This document shows, piece by piece, positions 1-7,766 of a stretch of DNA of 64,000 bases; within the stretch, counting starts at the first letter, position 1; every line of letters starts with the position of its first letter. The notes beneath the pieces are model-generated. The model saw only the letters and a list, made by a program, of their open reading frames with translations, did no database searches and was not told the DNA's origin. The translations under genes were made by a program, and so were the position numbers. Location of the stretch: NCBI RefSeq assembly GCF_043729335.1, contig NZ_JAYTLQ010000056.1:80609-144608 (forward strand), given 5' to 3'. The stretch comes from Crenothrix sp043729335. Lineage in GTDB: Bacteria > Pseudomonadota > Gammaproteobacteria > Methylococcales > Methylomonadaceae.

Positions 1-1648
1 TGATAGGTTGCTGGAACAAAGTCAATTGTTGATCCCTAAGCGCTTGCGTCAGCGTAGCCACCATGTTCATTTGCTTGTGGCGATGCACAGTGGTTGATTT
101 ATGCGGCTCATTAATAACGATACGATTTCTGCCTGCATTCTTGGCTTCATAACACGCTGCATCTGCCAAACTAAGCGCCTGCTCGCCACAATTTATATGC
201 TCATCAATAAGGGTGAGGCCGATACTGACGGAGGTTTTAAAAACCCGTTGTAACCATTGAAAATGATTTGCTTCCAGCGCAAGTCTAAGACGCTCAGCAT
301 TGGCTTTACCGGTAGACTGATTTTGATCCCAGAAAACAATACCAAATTCATCGCCGCCCAAGCGAGCAAGCATATCTTGTGATCCGGTATGCGCTTTAAA
401 AATCGTTGCAACTTGCCGCAAGCATTCATCGCCGGCCGCATGGCCACAGGTATCGTTAATCACTTTAAACTGATCTAAATCTATAAACAACAAGGTATGA
501 ATACCCTGACTACGGATGGCATCTTGCAGATAATTTTCAAATTCGTTGCGATTGCTTAAATGGGTCAAGGTATCATGGCTAGCCAAATAACTCAGTTGCA
601 GCTCTTGCTGTTTGCGCTGGCTAATATCAATCAGCGAGCCTTCAATCAGTTCATCCTGATGGGTTTGGGTGTGCCGCACCGACAGGTTATACCAAAAATT
701 ATGCCTGCCTTTAATCTCCATGCTTTCGACAGCGTTATTTAAGGTGAGTAAGCGTATAATTTTATTCCAGCTTTCTTGTGGCTCAGCAAAATAGTCGTGT
801 AAAAACGTCTGCGCTGTAGCGGTTTTCTCAAGGCTTGAAATACTTAATAGCTTATTTAAGGCCGGATTAGTTTCCAGTAAGCAGCCATCCGGGCGCGCAG
901 TAAATAAACCTTCCAGAGCGTTTTCATACAATGCCTGGTATTTCCCTAGCGATTGTATGGCGGTTTTTTGGGCAATAACGCGCTGTTCGTGGTCATCATT
1001 AAACCTGCGGGTAATGATTGATGAAAATGAAACAAACACTAGCATGCCACTTAATAGCCAGCCACTGTAATAAAGCAAGGGAAGCTGACTGACTTCCGCA
1101 GATAAAGTAAGGGTGTAAAAATAAATATTTATCAGAAACAATAACAGCAGTGTGACAACAAAAGAATAAAGATGCTTAATGGTGGGATACCACTGTGGCA
1201 GAGTACCGACACCTGTCATGCACGCCAGTAAAATAAGCAGACTTCTGAGACTGAGTAATAGCGGATGTGGGTAAAGCAGGTAAGCCAGGATCAATAAAGC
1301 ACCCAGCCCGATATAAGTATTTATCGCCCGTGTTATGAAAGGATGAATACGTTTAAAATCGACCAGCAACATAAGGAAATGTTTGATGAAAGAAGCAAAT
1401 AACATCAGATTAAGCGTGTCAAGTACCAGTGATACAGATTCTTGTGGCCACGTCGTAATATGCCAGATAGCTCCCCACTGTCCGATGCCAAGCGTGTAAA
1501 AAAACAATGCGACAGAGAAATGTAAATAAATTTTTGCCCGTGTACATAAAAACAAAACGATTTGATAGCCAACAATGCCAAAGCTAAAACCAGCAATGAG
1601 GAAAAACAACAGCTGGTCGGTAGATAACACAGAGCTTATGATTAGCAT
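1..1648 (-). CDS. Membrane-anchored diguanylate cyclase with EAL domain start (C-terminus cut by window edge)
   Basis: Reading leftward from an ATG at 1648, the frame stays open for about 549 codons to the window edge. Residues 1 to about 230 are very hydrophobic with several membrane segments, resembling a 7TM sensor module. A PAS-like stretch follows at about 250-370. A GGDEF domain comes next, with its intact signature GGDEF at about residue 427-431 (bases 344-358) preceded by a DLDQFKVIND segment. The last visible residues (LTQALRDQQLTLFQQPI) look like the start of an EAL phosphodiesterase domain. The protein probably makes and/or degrades cyclic-di-GMP in response to a membrane signal. 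The intact GGDEF suggests an active cyclase; whether the EAL half is catalytic cannot be seen. A MITE-like insertion ends about 30 bp upstream of the start and may affect expression. Confidence 0.85.
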   Translation of the reverse strand, partial: MLIISSVLSTDQLLFFLIAGFSFGIVGYQIVLFLCTRAKIYLHFSVALFFYTLGIGQWGAIWHITTWPQESVSLVLDTLNLMLFASFIKHFLMLLVDFKRIHPFITRAINTYIGLGALLILAYLLYPHPLLLSLRSLLILLACMTGVGTLPQWYPTIKHLYSFVVTLLLLFLINIYFYTLTLSAEVSQLPLLYYSGWLLSGMLVFVSFSSIITRRFNDDHEQRVIAQKTAIQSLGKYQALYENALEGLFTARPDGCLLETNPALNKLLSISSLEKTATAQTFLHDYFAEPQESWNKIIRLLTLNNAVESMEIKGRHNFWYNLSVRHTQTHQDELIEGSLIDISQRKQQELQLSYLASHDTLTHLSNRNEFENYLQDAIRSQGIHTLLFIDLDQFKVINDTCGHAAGDECLRQVATIFKAHTGSQDMLARLGGDEFGIVFWDQNQSTGKANAERLRLALEANHFQWLQRVFKTSVSIGLTLIDEHINCGEQALSLADAACYEAKNAGRNRIVINEPHKSTTVHRHKQMNMVATLTQALRDQQLTLFQQPI

Positions 1649-1678
1649 GGCTGTAAAAAGTGCAGGATTAAAAAGCGG

Positions 1679-1846
1679 ACTACCCACTTAAAGCGAGACA
1701 GTTTCAGGTTGGGCCGTTCGTGGTGAGCCCTTCGGCTATACTCAGCAGAGCCTTGTCGAACCATGATCGGCTTAATCGCCCACCCTTCGACAGGCTCAGG
1801 GCAAACGGTTAAGCCTTGCACCGTGTCCCGTTTTAAGTGGGTAGAC
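1679..1846. mobile_element. MITE-like non-coding element with terminal inverted repeats and 9-bp flanking direct repeat
   Basis: The ends carry an inverted repeat: CTACCCACTTAAAGCGAGACA on the left (from 1680) pairs with CTACCCACTTAAAACGGGACA on the right (reverse complement from 1844), differing at only two positions. The element is flanked by the direct repeat AAAAAGCGG at 1670-1678 and 1847-1855, as expected for a target-site duplication. Inside are two oppositely oriented copies of a TTCGACAGGCTCAGG/TGAGC-type palindromic repeat. No transposase fits in the element, so it would have to move in trans. It sits between the GGDEF-EAL gene and the end of the TonB receptor gene. Confidence 0.7.
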
Positions 1847-1950
1847 AAAAAGCGGTTTAAAGCGGGCGTAATAGCCATATTACGAGAAAGTAAAGCCGCA
1901 AAATCTTACGTCTCTACGATACCCAATGGCAGCATCGTTTAATATTGTCT

Positions 1951-3972
1951 TTAAAAAAGAGATAATTTTATGCCCCCGTATACCGCCACACCTGGCGACC
2001 CAAAAGTAGGAATCATCGGATTGCGGTTATTATTCAGGTTCTCACCGCGTATATACACTTGTGCGTTTTGTTGGATGCTATAACTCATTTGCAGATTGAC
2101 ACGAAAGCTATCGTCCACGCCAACACTTGTGTCTTGAGGCGTTTGCCATTGCCAGCCTCCCGTATAAATGCCTTCCAGATGCAGCGTGACCGGCAACTGG
2201 CTGGCCTGCCAGTCACCAAAAAAACGTGCGCTATGGGGAGGAGTATTGATCAGATTGTGACCGGTTTGCTCATTATGCGAGTCGGTATAAGTGTAATCCG
2301 TACCCAGGCTTGCATTTGCCAAAATGGCATAACGCCATGCCATTTCCAATCCCTGAACCCGTACTCTATCTGCATTAATCGGCGCAATAACCGGTATTTC
2401 AGGAAGGCTGGCGATTAAATTATGGTATCGAGTGTAAAATCCGGTCAATGTAATACTGAGCTTATCCAATGGTTGCCAATCCAATCCCAATTCGCCGCTC
2501 ACGGCGCGTTCTGGCTTTAACTGAGCGTTACCCAGCATCGGCGTCCACATTTCGTTGATAGAAGGCACACGAAAACCGACACCGGCAGTGCCCCGCAATT
2601 TGAGCTGTGGCAGCACTTGCCAGCCTAATCCAAAGTAGTAATTCGGGTGAGTGCCAAAATCATTGTAATGATTAACGCGAACGCCCGCCGAGGCGCTCCA
2701 TTGCCCTAAAGTGAAATCTGCACCCGCAAAACCGGTGCTGGTGGTACGTTGGTGGTTAATCGGGCTGCTACGCTGTCTTTGAATCAGATTGAAGATAAAA
2801 GAACCATCGCCGGTTTCTTCCTGGACAGCGCCGCCCCAATGCAGCGACAGCCGGTTACTATCACCAGCACCCCATTCATAATCGTGCTGATTGCGCCAGT
2901 TAGCAAGCAGCAGGCGATTAGTAAACTCAAAAGGCACATAAAGCGTATCGCCCAAAGGCCTAGCTATTGCCAGGCGCACATTTAATGCTTGCTGACTTAA
3001 ACCCAGTTTAAGGCTGGATTGCCAGTGTGGCGACACCGTTAAAACGGCAGTCTGTTGCGCAAGCCAAGTATCCGTTGAGGCAAATGCGCGGGTATTATCG
3101 GTAGCGCCAAGAAAGCTTAATTGAGGAAAGTATTTATAACCATCCAAATCCGAATGGCCTTTATTGTAAAGTAGCGTGCCATTCAGTTCTAAATTATCGG
3201 TAGGGTATAAAGTATAACGCCCTATCGCCATGGTAGAGCGGGCGCCATCATTTTCACGGTTTCCAAGCGCCGGATCGGAGATATTGCTGCCGGTTAAAAT
3301 ATCATCGCGGTTTAAGGTAACGGTGGCACGTCCCAAATTTCCTGCTGCACTGGCACCAGCTGTTTCCGAAATAGTATCAAAACTACCGCCTTCCATACGA
3401 AAAAAAGCATTGGTATCTTTGTTGTCGCGGGTCGATAAACGGATGACGCCGCCTAACGCAGTATTAGCGTAACGGTAGGCGCCAGGTCCCCGGACAATGT
3501 CCATACTTTCTAGCGATTCTGACGTAAAGGCTGCCAAATTAATTAAATTATGGGTGACACCCATTAACGGAATATCATCCACCGTAACCATGCCCAAAGC
3601 GCCCGCGCTACCACGAATGCTGAGTCTTGCAGGATAGCCGCGACTAACAGATCCTGCCGCTACGCCGGTGTAACCTTGCAATATACCCGCAATATCACGC
3701 TTGCCTGACTGGATAAGTTCTTTATAAGGCACGCGAGTCAGCGTTGCCGTATTGTATGGGTCTTGCTCCGTAAAAGGAGCATCAGCTGTAATGGTAAGTG
3801 TGGGCAGTGTTTCAACTTGTTGGGCAACTTGCGCGGCATAAGCCGTAGGGGAACTGATGATGAGGAGTAAAGGGGAGACAAAAAATTTTCGTAATTGCAT
3901 TGAGTTTAAAAAACCGATTATACAATCTGCCTGTGAAAGTACGGAATTACTGCCACAGCTTATAAAAGACAT
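1951..3972 (-). CDS. TonB-dependent outer membrane receptor
   Basis: A 673-residue gated outer membrane channel, powered by TonB, for an unidentified ligand (siderophore, vitamin or metal complex). A secretion signal with hydrophobic core LLLIISS and cleavage near TAYAA lies at about residues 25-47. The plug domain follows (about 55-185), with the typical DDIPL and ESMDIVRGPGAYRYANTALG segments, and then a beta-barrel ending in the aromatic C-terminus KLSLF. The start at 3972 is preceded by a good ribosome site (GGAGG, nine or ten bases upstream). Starting at the next ATG (3900) would give a more ordinary signal peptide but has no clear ribosome site. No transport partner genes are adjacent, so the substrate cannot be inferred. 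Confidence 0.88.
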   Translation of the reverse strand: MSFISCGSNSVLSQADCIIGFLNSMQLRKFFVSPLLLIISSPTAYAAQVAQQVETLPTLTITADAPFTEQDPYNTATLTRVPYKELIQSGKRDIAGILQGYTGVAAGSVSRGYPARLSIRGSAGALGMVTVDDIPLMGVTHNLINLAAFTSESLESMDIVRGPGAYRYANTALGGVIRLSTRDNKDTNAFFRMEGGSFDTISETAGASAAGNLGRATVTLNRDDILTGSNISDPALGNRENDGARSTMAIGRYTLYPTDNLELNGTLLYNKGHSDLDGYKYFPQLSFLGATDNTRAFASTDTWLAQQTAVLTVSPHWQSSLKLGLSQQALNVRLAIARPLGDTLYVPFEFTNRLLLANWRNQHDYEWGAGDSNRLSLHWGGAVQEETGDGSFIFNLIQRQRSSPINHQRTTSTGFAGADFTLGQWSASAGVRVNHYNDFGTHPNYYFGLGWQVLPQLKLRGTAGVGFRVPSINEMWTPMLGNAQLKPERAVSGELGLDWQPLDKLSITLTGFYTRYHNLIASLPEIPVIAPINADRVRVQGLEMAWRYAILANASLGTDYTYTDSHNEQTGHNLINTPPHSARFFGDWQASQLPVTLHLEGIYTGGWQWQTPQDTSVGVDDSFRVNLQMSYSIQQNAQVYIRGENLNNNRNPMIPTFGSPGVAVYGGIKLSLF

Positions 3973-4160
3973 GTTTACAATACCTCCGTCAAATGTATAG
4001 AATCAGTTGCAAATGAACTTTGTGTATTTTTAACTAATTGATTTAACAATCTTTATTTAAACTAGTTTTCGTGAAATCTAGTCAAAAAATTCAAATTGGC
4101 GTAGGTATTTAGTAATGAACAAAGGAATATTTGATAAAAATCGGTAGATTGTAAGCAATA

Positions 4161-4214
4161 GATTACACCCTGTCCAATACATTTTTTAATCATTTGATTA
4201 CACTCCATGCAATA
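4161..4214 (-). repeat. Two-copy imperfect direct repeat, possible operator
   Basis: Two 19-bp units at 4161-4179 and 4196-4214 share the 8-mer GATTACAC and the trailing CAATA (15 of 19 positions identical), with a period of 35 bp. They lie about 190-250 bp upstream of the TonB receptor start. Tandem direct repeats of this kind can be activator sites, but no regulator is known here. Confidence 0.4.
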
Positions 4215-4432
4215 TCCATTCACTTAACAAAATAGCTGTATTAACTCGGAAGTTAAATAGCCATTTTTTTGGTGGGCAAGGTAAATTACAAAAATTGATA
4301 GACTAACTTTAGGGCAAGAATTGTTTGCTTAGCTCGCGCTTAGCAACCGGAATACACCGGTGGAGGAAGTAGTTATTGTGGGGTACAAGCGAAAGGCTAA
4401 CTCTGTTGAGTGTCGCCTCGTTATGACATAGC

Positions 4433-4473
4433 CAGAATTCGGACGCTTCGCACGCGAAGCATTCCGAATTCTG
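4433..4473. repeat. Long imperfect palindrome downstream of the LprI-like gene
   Basis: The arms CAGAATTCGGA and TCCGAATTCTG enclose an inner stem GCTTCGC/GCGAAGC, giving an 18-bp nearly perfect hairpin. It sits 13 bp beyond the stop codon of the leftward LprI-like gene. There is no run of T after it on that strand, so it is either a factor-dependent transcript end, an mRNA-stabilising structure or a dispersed palindromic repeat. Confidence 0.6.
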
Positions 4474-4486
4474 AAAAGCAAGATTT

Positions 4487-4834
4487 CTAGTGTTTTTTAA
4501 TTATTTTCTCAACTTCATTAGCTCTTGATTTCGTCAACCTGGCAACGCAACTTTGCCAATCGGTGGTGGTCACGCCAGTATTTTTTGGACAGGTTTTATC
4601 GCGGTATTTAATCCATTTGTCTTGCTGATTTAACAAATCCTGTTTATTGACGTTTCTAAGATTCAGCAGAGCGGCCAATGCGTTTTTTAAGCGCTTACTG
4701 TGATGTTCATACTCTACCTTGGCACACGTATAATCAAATTTAACACCCTCTTTTATGCAACGGGTATATTCTGGACTAGCGCTATAGCTATAAGTAGAGT
4801 AAATGCACAATGCTATTAATATTAAATGTTTCAT
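4487..4834 (-). CDS. Secreted LprI-like (DUF1311) small protein
   Basis: A 115-residue protein beginning MKHLILIALCIYS, which is a signal peptide ending near SYSAS. The mature part has the LprI/DUF1311 pattern of paired cysteines and a QDKWIKYRDKTC motif. Members of this family are small periplasmic or surface proteins; one mycobacterial member inhibits lysozyme. The ATG at 4834 is chosen; an upstream TTG at 4843 is also in frame but adds only three residues. The gene stands alone, and its transcript probably ends near the palindrome at 4433-4473. Family assignment is fairly sure; function is not. Confidence 0.7.
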   Translation of the reverse strand: MKHLILIALCIYSTYSYSASPEYTRCIKEGVKFDYTCAKVEYEHHSKRLKNALAALLNLRNVNKQDLLNQQDKWIKYRDKTCPKNTGVTTTDWQSCVARLTKSRANEVEKIIKKH

Positions 4835-5214
4835 GGTTAACAATCGTCATGTGAGCATAATGTAACGTTGAAACCATAAAAGTAATCATGATTTTTCATA
4901 TTGACTCCAAATATTGAGATATGCTGTTGTTTTAATGCACTATGTATAGGTAATGACATCCATTTATACAGCTTTAAAAAAGCTACGTCTAGGTTACGCT
5001 GACTACGTCGTAAAAATCAAGAGTTCTGTATGGCTTTGAGGAAAAATTTCTTTTTTAAAGCAGCCCATAACAAATACTTCTCCACTTGCATTCGTCATTT
5101 ACCGAAGTAAACTATGAACCCTCATTACCATCATATTTACATGGTAGTATGATGCTAATTATTCAGATTTAACCGCCTTAAGCTTTAAATAATACAACAG
5201 TGAGACTTTTAGCC
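4835..5214. other. Divergent intergenic region between LprI-like and cupin genes
   Basis: About 380 AT-rich bases that must carry divergent promoters. A short dyad, TACCAT-N9-ATGGTA, lies at about 5127-5147, roughly 70 bp upstream of the cupin start, and could be an operator. I see no gene or RNA in the rest. Confidence 0.45.
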
Positions 5215-5607
5215 ATGTTCAAAATAATCATCCATAAATCAGCCCTTCTTAGCATTGCATTTTCAAGTTTGTTGCTTATTCCTATAGCTAACGTTTTTGC
5301 CGAAGACAATGTCGTCTTAGAGCGTAAGACACTGCTGGAAAAAGCAACGCAGATGCCCAGCACTTCTGTTAATACCAAAGTTATAAAAGTTACCTTTCCA
5401 CCGGCTTTTAAAACACCATTGCATACTCACGAAGGTTCAGGGCCACGTTATGTGATTAAAGGTAACCTAAAAGTCGCTGATAAGAGTGGTGAAAAAACCT
5501 ATACCAGCGGACAGGTATTTTGGGAAACCGGCGAAGAAATGACCGTTGAAAATATTGGCCAAGGCTCCGCTGAAATCGTAATATTTGAGTTAGCACCGAT
5601 TAAATAA
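5215..5607 (+). CDS. Secreted single-domain cupin protein
   Basis: A 130-residue protein with a signal peptide (MFKIIIHKS..., cleavage near VFAED) followed by one small beta-barrel cupin domain. Cupin motif 1 is visible as PLHTHEGSGPRYVIKG, with two metal-binding histidines and the glutamate. Motif 2 (GQVFWETGEEMTVENIG) lacks the usual histidine, so metal binding may be altered. An upstream in-frame GTG at 5200 would place charged residues before the signal, so the ATG at 5215 is preferred. It precedes the efflux operon by about 260 bp, with a palindromic repeat between, so it is probably a separate transcript. Substrate unknown. Confidence 0.75.
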   Translation: MFKIIIHKSALLSIAFSSLLLIPIANVFAEDNVVLERKTLLEKATQMPSTSVNTKVIKVTFPPAFKTPLHTHEGSGPRYVIKGNLKVADKSGEKTYTSGQVFWETGEEMTVENIGQGSAEIVIFELAPIK

Positions 5608-5689
5608 AGCGGTAGAAATGGGCTTGATTTTGGGTGCTGCCTGTACTTATCGCAGCCAAGTACATAAAATTACTTACTCAAGTTTTTAG

Positions 5690-5736
5690 TGTAGGTGCGG
5701 ACTTATCCGCACAATGCCAATGAATTCGCACCTACA
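5690..5736. repeat. REP-like palindromic repeat
   Basis: The outer arms TGTAGGTGCG (5690-5699) and CGCACCTACA (5727-5736) are perfect inverted repeats, and an inner hairpin GTGCGGACTTATCCGCAC is nested next to the left arm. Structures of this kind are usually dispersed extragenic repeats. It lies between the cupin gene and the efflux operon and could also act as a transcript barrier. Confidence 0.6.
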
Positions 5737-5870
5737 AATGTTCGATTATCGAGCGATTATTTCCCGAAATTATTGTCGCTAAACAAGCCATTCCAAACAG
5801 GCTGGGCATATCGCACAATTTTCTTTAAAAAAAGCCTCAACAATTTACCCACTTTAAAAGGTTCAGGGTT

Positions 5871-7031
5871 ATGAATCACATTGCCTTAAAGATGTTGTTT
5901 GGTGACAGAGGTAAGTTTTTGGGCATCGTTATGGGCTTAACCTTTGCATCACTTATCATGACGCAACAGCCAGCGATTTTTTTGGGTTTAATGTCACGTT
6001 CCTACAGCTTTGTTACTGATTTGGGTTTACCCGATATTTGGGTAATGGATAGTAAAGTGCAGTTTGTTGACGACATTAAATCGCTGCAAGACACCGAGCT
6101 ATACCGAGTACGCGGTATTTCTGGTGTGGAATGGGCTATGCCGTTATACAAAGGCATGTTAAAAGTGCGTTTAACCGATGGTACTTTTCAAACTTGCAAT
6201 GTCATTGGCCTGGACGATACCACTTTAATTGGTGGGCCGCCGGTTATGTTGCAGGGCAAAGTGTCTGATTTGCGGCGTAGTGATGCGGTTATTGTCGACA
6301 TTGATGGCGCTAAAGACAAGCTAGGCAAACCCAATCCGGTTAAAGGCGGTAAACCCATACCTCTGAAGGTAGGCGATAGTTTGGAGCTAAACGATCATCG
6401 TGCCATTGTGGTTGGCATAGCCAAAAATACCCGCACGTTTCAATCACAACCGATTATTTATACCACGTATTCCCGCGCAAAAGCCTATGCACCTAGAGAG
6501 CGTAAATTATTGTCTTTTGTATTGGTGAAGGCCAAGCAAGGCCAAGATTTAGCCCAATTAACCCGTAGAATTGGCGCGATAACCGGCTTGGCAGCTTATA
6601 CCCAAACTGAATTTAAAGAACTTACTTATAATTATTTCTTAAAAAACACCGGTATTCCGATTAATTTTGGCATTTCAGTGATGTTGGGTTTTATTGTTGG
6701 CGCTGCAATTGCCGGGCAAACATTTTATAACTTTACCCTGGAAAACATCCGTCAATTTGGCGTACTTAAAGCGATGGGCACGGGCAATGGCACTTTGTTA
6801 CGCATGATTTTATTGCAAGCGATTGTAGTGGGGACTATTGGTTATGGCTTAGGTGTAGGTTTAACCGCCTTGTTTGGTCACCTGATGCGCAATACTATTC
6901 TGGCATTCAAATTCCCTTGGCAATTGCTGATTTTTAGCGGAACCGGCGTTAGTATCATTTGCATTTTTGCCGCATTACTGAGTATTTGGAAAGTTATTCG
7001 TTTGGAACCCGCCATTGTTTTTAAAGGCTAA
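5871..7031 (+). CDS. ABC transporter permease, FtsX/DevC type
   Basis: A 386-residue inner membrane protein with the MacB/FtsX topology: one N-terminal membrane segment (about residues 17-40), a large periplasmic domain (about 45-265), and three C-terminal segments (about 268-295, 312-340, 350-375). It lacks its own ATPase, as in DevC of the DevBCA heterocyst exporter family. It starts the operon: the ATPase gene follows after 3 bp. Such permeases act as mechanotransmitters driving substrate through an adaptor and a TolC-type channel rather than pumping across the inner membrane. Substrate unknown. Confidence 0.88.
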   Translation: MNHIALKMLFGDRGKFLGIVMGLTFASLIMTQQPAIFLGLMSRSYSFVTDLGLPDIWVMDSKVQFVDDIKSLQDTELYRVRGISGVEWAMPLYKGMLKVRLTDGTFQTCNVIGLDDTTLIGGPPVMLQGKVSDLRRSDAVIVDIDGAKDKLGKPNPVKGGKPIPLKVGDSLELNDHRAIVVGIAKNTRTFQSQPIIYTTYSRAKAYAPRERKLLSFVLVKAKQGQDLAQLTRRIGAITGLAAYTQTEFKELTYNYFLKNTGIPINFGISVMLGFIVGAAIAGQTFYNFTLENIRQFGVLKAMGTGNGTLLRMILLQAIVVGTIGYGLGVGLTALFGHLMRNTILAFKFPWQLLIFSGTGVSIICIFAALLSIWKVIRLEPAIVFKG

Positions 7032-7034
7032 CTC

Positions 7035-7766
7035 ATGACTTCAAAGAATTTGGCGGTACGTTGCCAAAATATCATGAAGACCTACGATACCGGCGACCAA
7101 AAAGTGATTGCTTTAAATGGTGTCAATCTGGACATAGCGACCGGTGAATTAATGATGTTAGTTGGACCGTCCGGCTGCGGTAAAACGACATTAATTTCCG
7201 TAATTGCCGGCATTCTTGATCAGGATTCTGGACTTTGTGAGTTATTTGGACACGATCTGTTAACGATGCGCAGTAAAGACAAGCTGCGCTTTAGGGCACA
7301 GAACATCGGCTTTGTGTTTCAGGCTTTTAATCTATTGCCCGCGTTAAATGCGGCCGAGAATGTTTCCGTGCCATTAATAATTAACGGCGTAAAACGTATT
7401 GAGGCGGAACGCAAAGCCGTTCAAGTGCTAGCCCAAGTGGGTTTGGGCGAGCGCGTTAAATCCATGCCCTCACAACTGTCCGGCGGGCAGCAACAGCGCG
7501 TTGCCATAGCGCGTGCTTTGGTACACAGCCCAAGATTGATTGTATGTGACGAGCCCACCAGCGCCTTGGATCATGAATCCGGGCAAAATGTTATGAATTT
7601 ACTTAAAGATGTCGCCTTAAGTCAGGACAGGGCATTGGTTATCGTTACTCATGATGCGCGAATTTTTAGCTTTGCGGATCGCATTGCCGAAATGGATGAC
7701 GGGCACATTGTAAAAATTGTCGATAACACGGCTCAACTTAAAAACAACTCCCCAAAAACGCTATGA
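7035..7766 (+). CDS. ABC transporter ATP-binding protein (LolD/MacB/DevA-like)
   Basis: A 243-residue cytoplasmic ATPase. It has the Walker A motif GPSGCGKTT at about residue 46, a Q-loop (FVFQAFNLLP), the ABC signature LSGGQQQRVAIARAL at about 147, Walker B with LIVCDEPTSALD, and a switch histidine in VTHD. All catalytic motifs are intact. It is translationally coupled to the adaptor gene, which overlaps by 4 bp (ATGA). It powers the adjacent FtsX-type permease. Confidence 0.93.
   Translation: MTSKNLAVRCQNIMKTYDTGDQKVIALNGVNLDIATGELMMLVGPSGCGKTTLISVIAGILDQDSGLCELFGHDLLTMRSKDKLRFRAQNIGFVFQAFNLLPALNAAENVSVPLIINGVKRIEAERKAVQVLAQVGLGERVKSMPSQLSGGQQQRVAIARALVHSPRLIVCDEPTSALDHESGQNVMNLLKDVALSQDRALVIVTHDARIFSFADRIAEMDDGHIVKIVDNTAQLKNNSPKTL

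Larger units (their letters stand above)
3973..4486. other. Non-coding region upstream of the TonB receptor
   Basis: About 510 bases without a convincing gene. It is AT-rich and holds the likely promoter/operator region of the receptor, including a two-copy direct repeat (4161-4214) and a long palindrome at its right end (4433-4473). I looked for a cobalamin riboswitch core and a full Fur box on the receptor strand and saw neither. Confidence 0.6.

Noticed and set aside
193..1596. Short minus-strand frames at 193-447 and 1405-1596
   Set aside because: Both are in a different frame from the continuous GGDEF-EAL reading frame and contain no recognisable domain.
1642..1878. A 78-codon minus-strand frame in the 1.6-1.9 kb region
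   Set aside because: It is mostly made of the MITE-like element and overlaps the GGDEF-EAL start in another frame; no ribosome site or homology is apparent.
2059..2418. A 119-codon plus-strand frame antisense to the TonB receptor
   Set aside because: It is a shadow of the receptor barrel coding sequence.
3973..4486. Cobalamin riboswitch or Fur box for the TonB receptor
   Set aside because: Neither the B12-box pattern nor a convincing 19-bp Fur palindrome could be read on the receptor strand.
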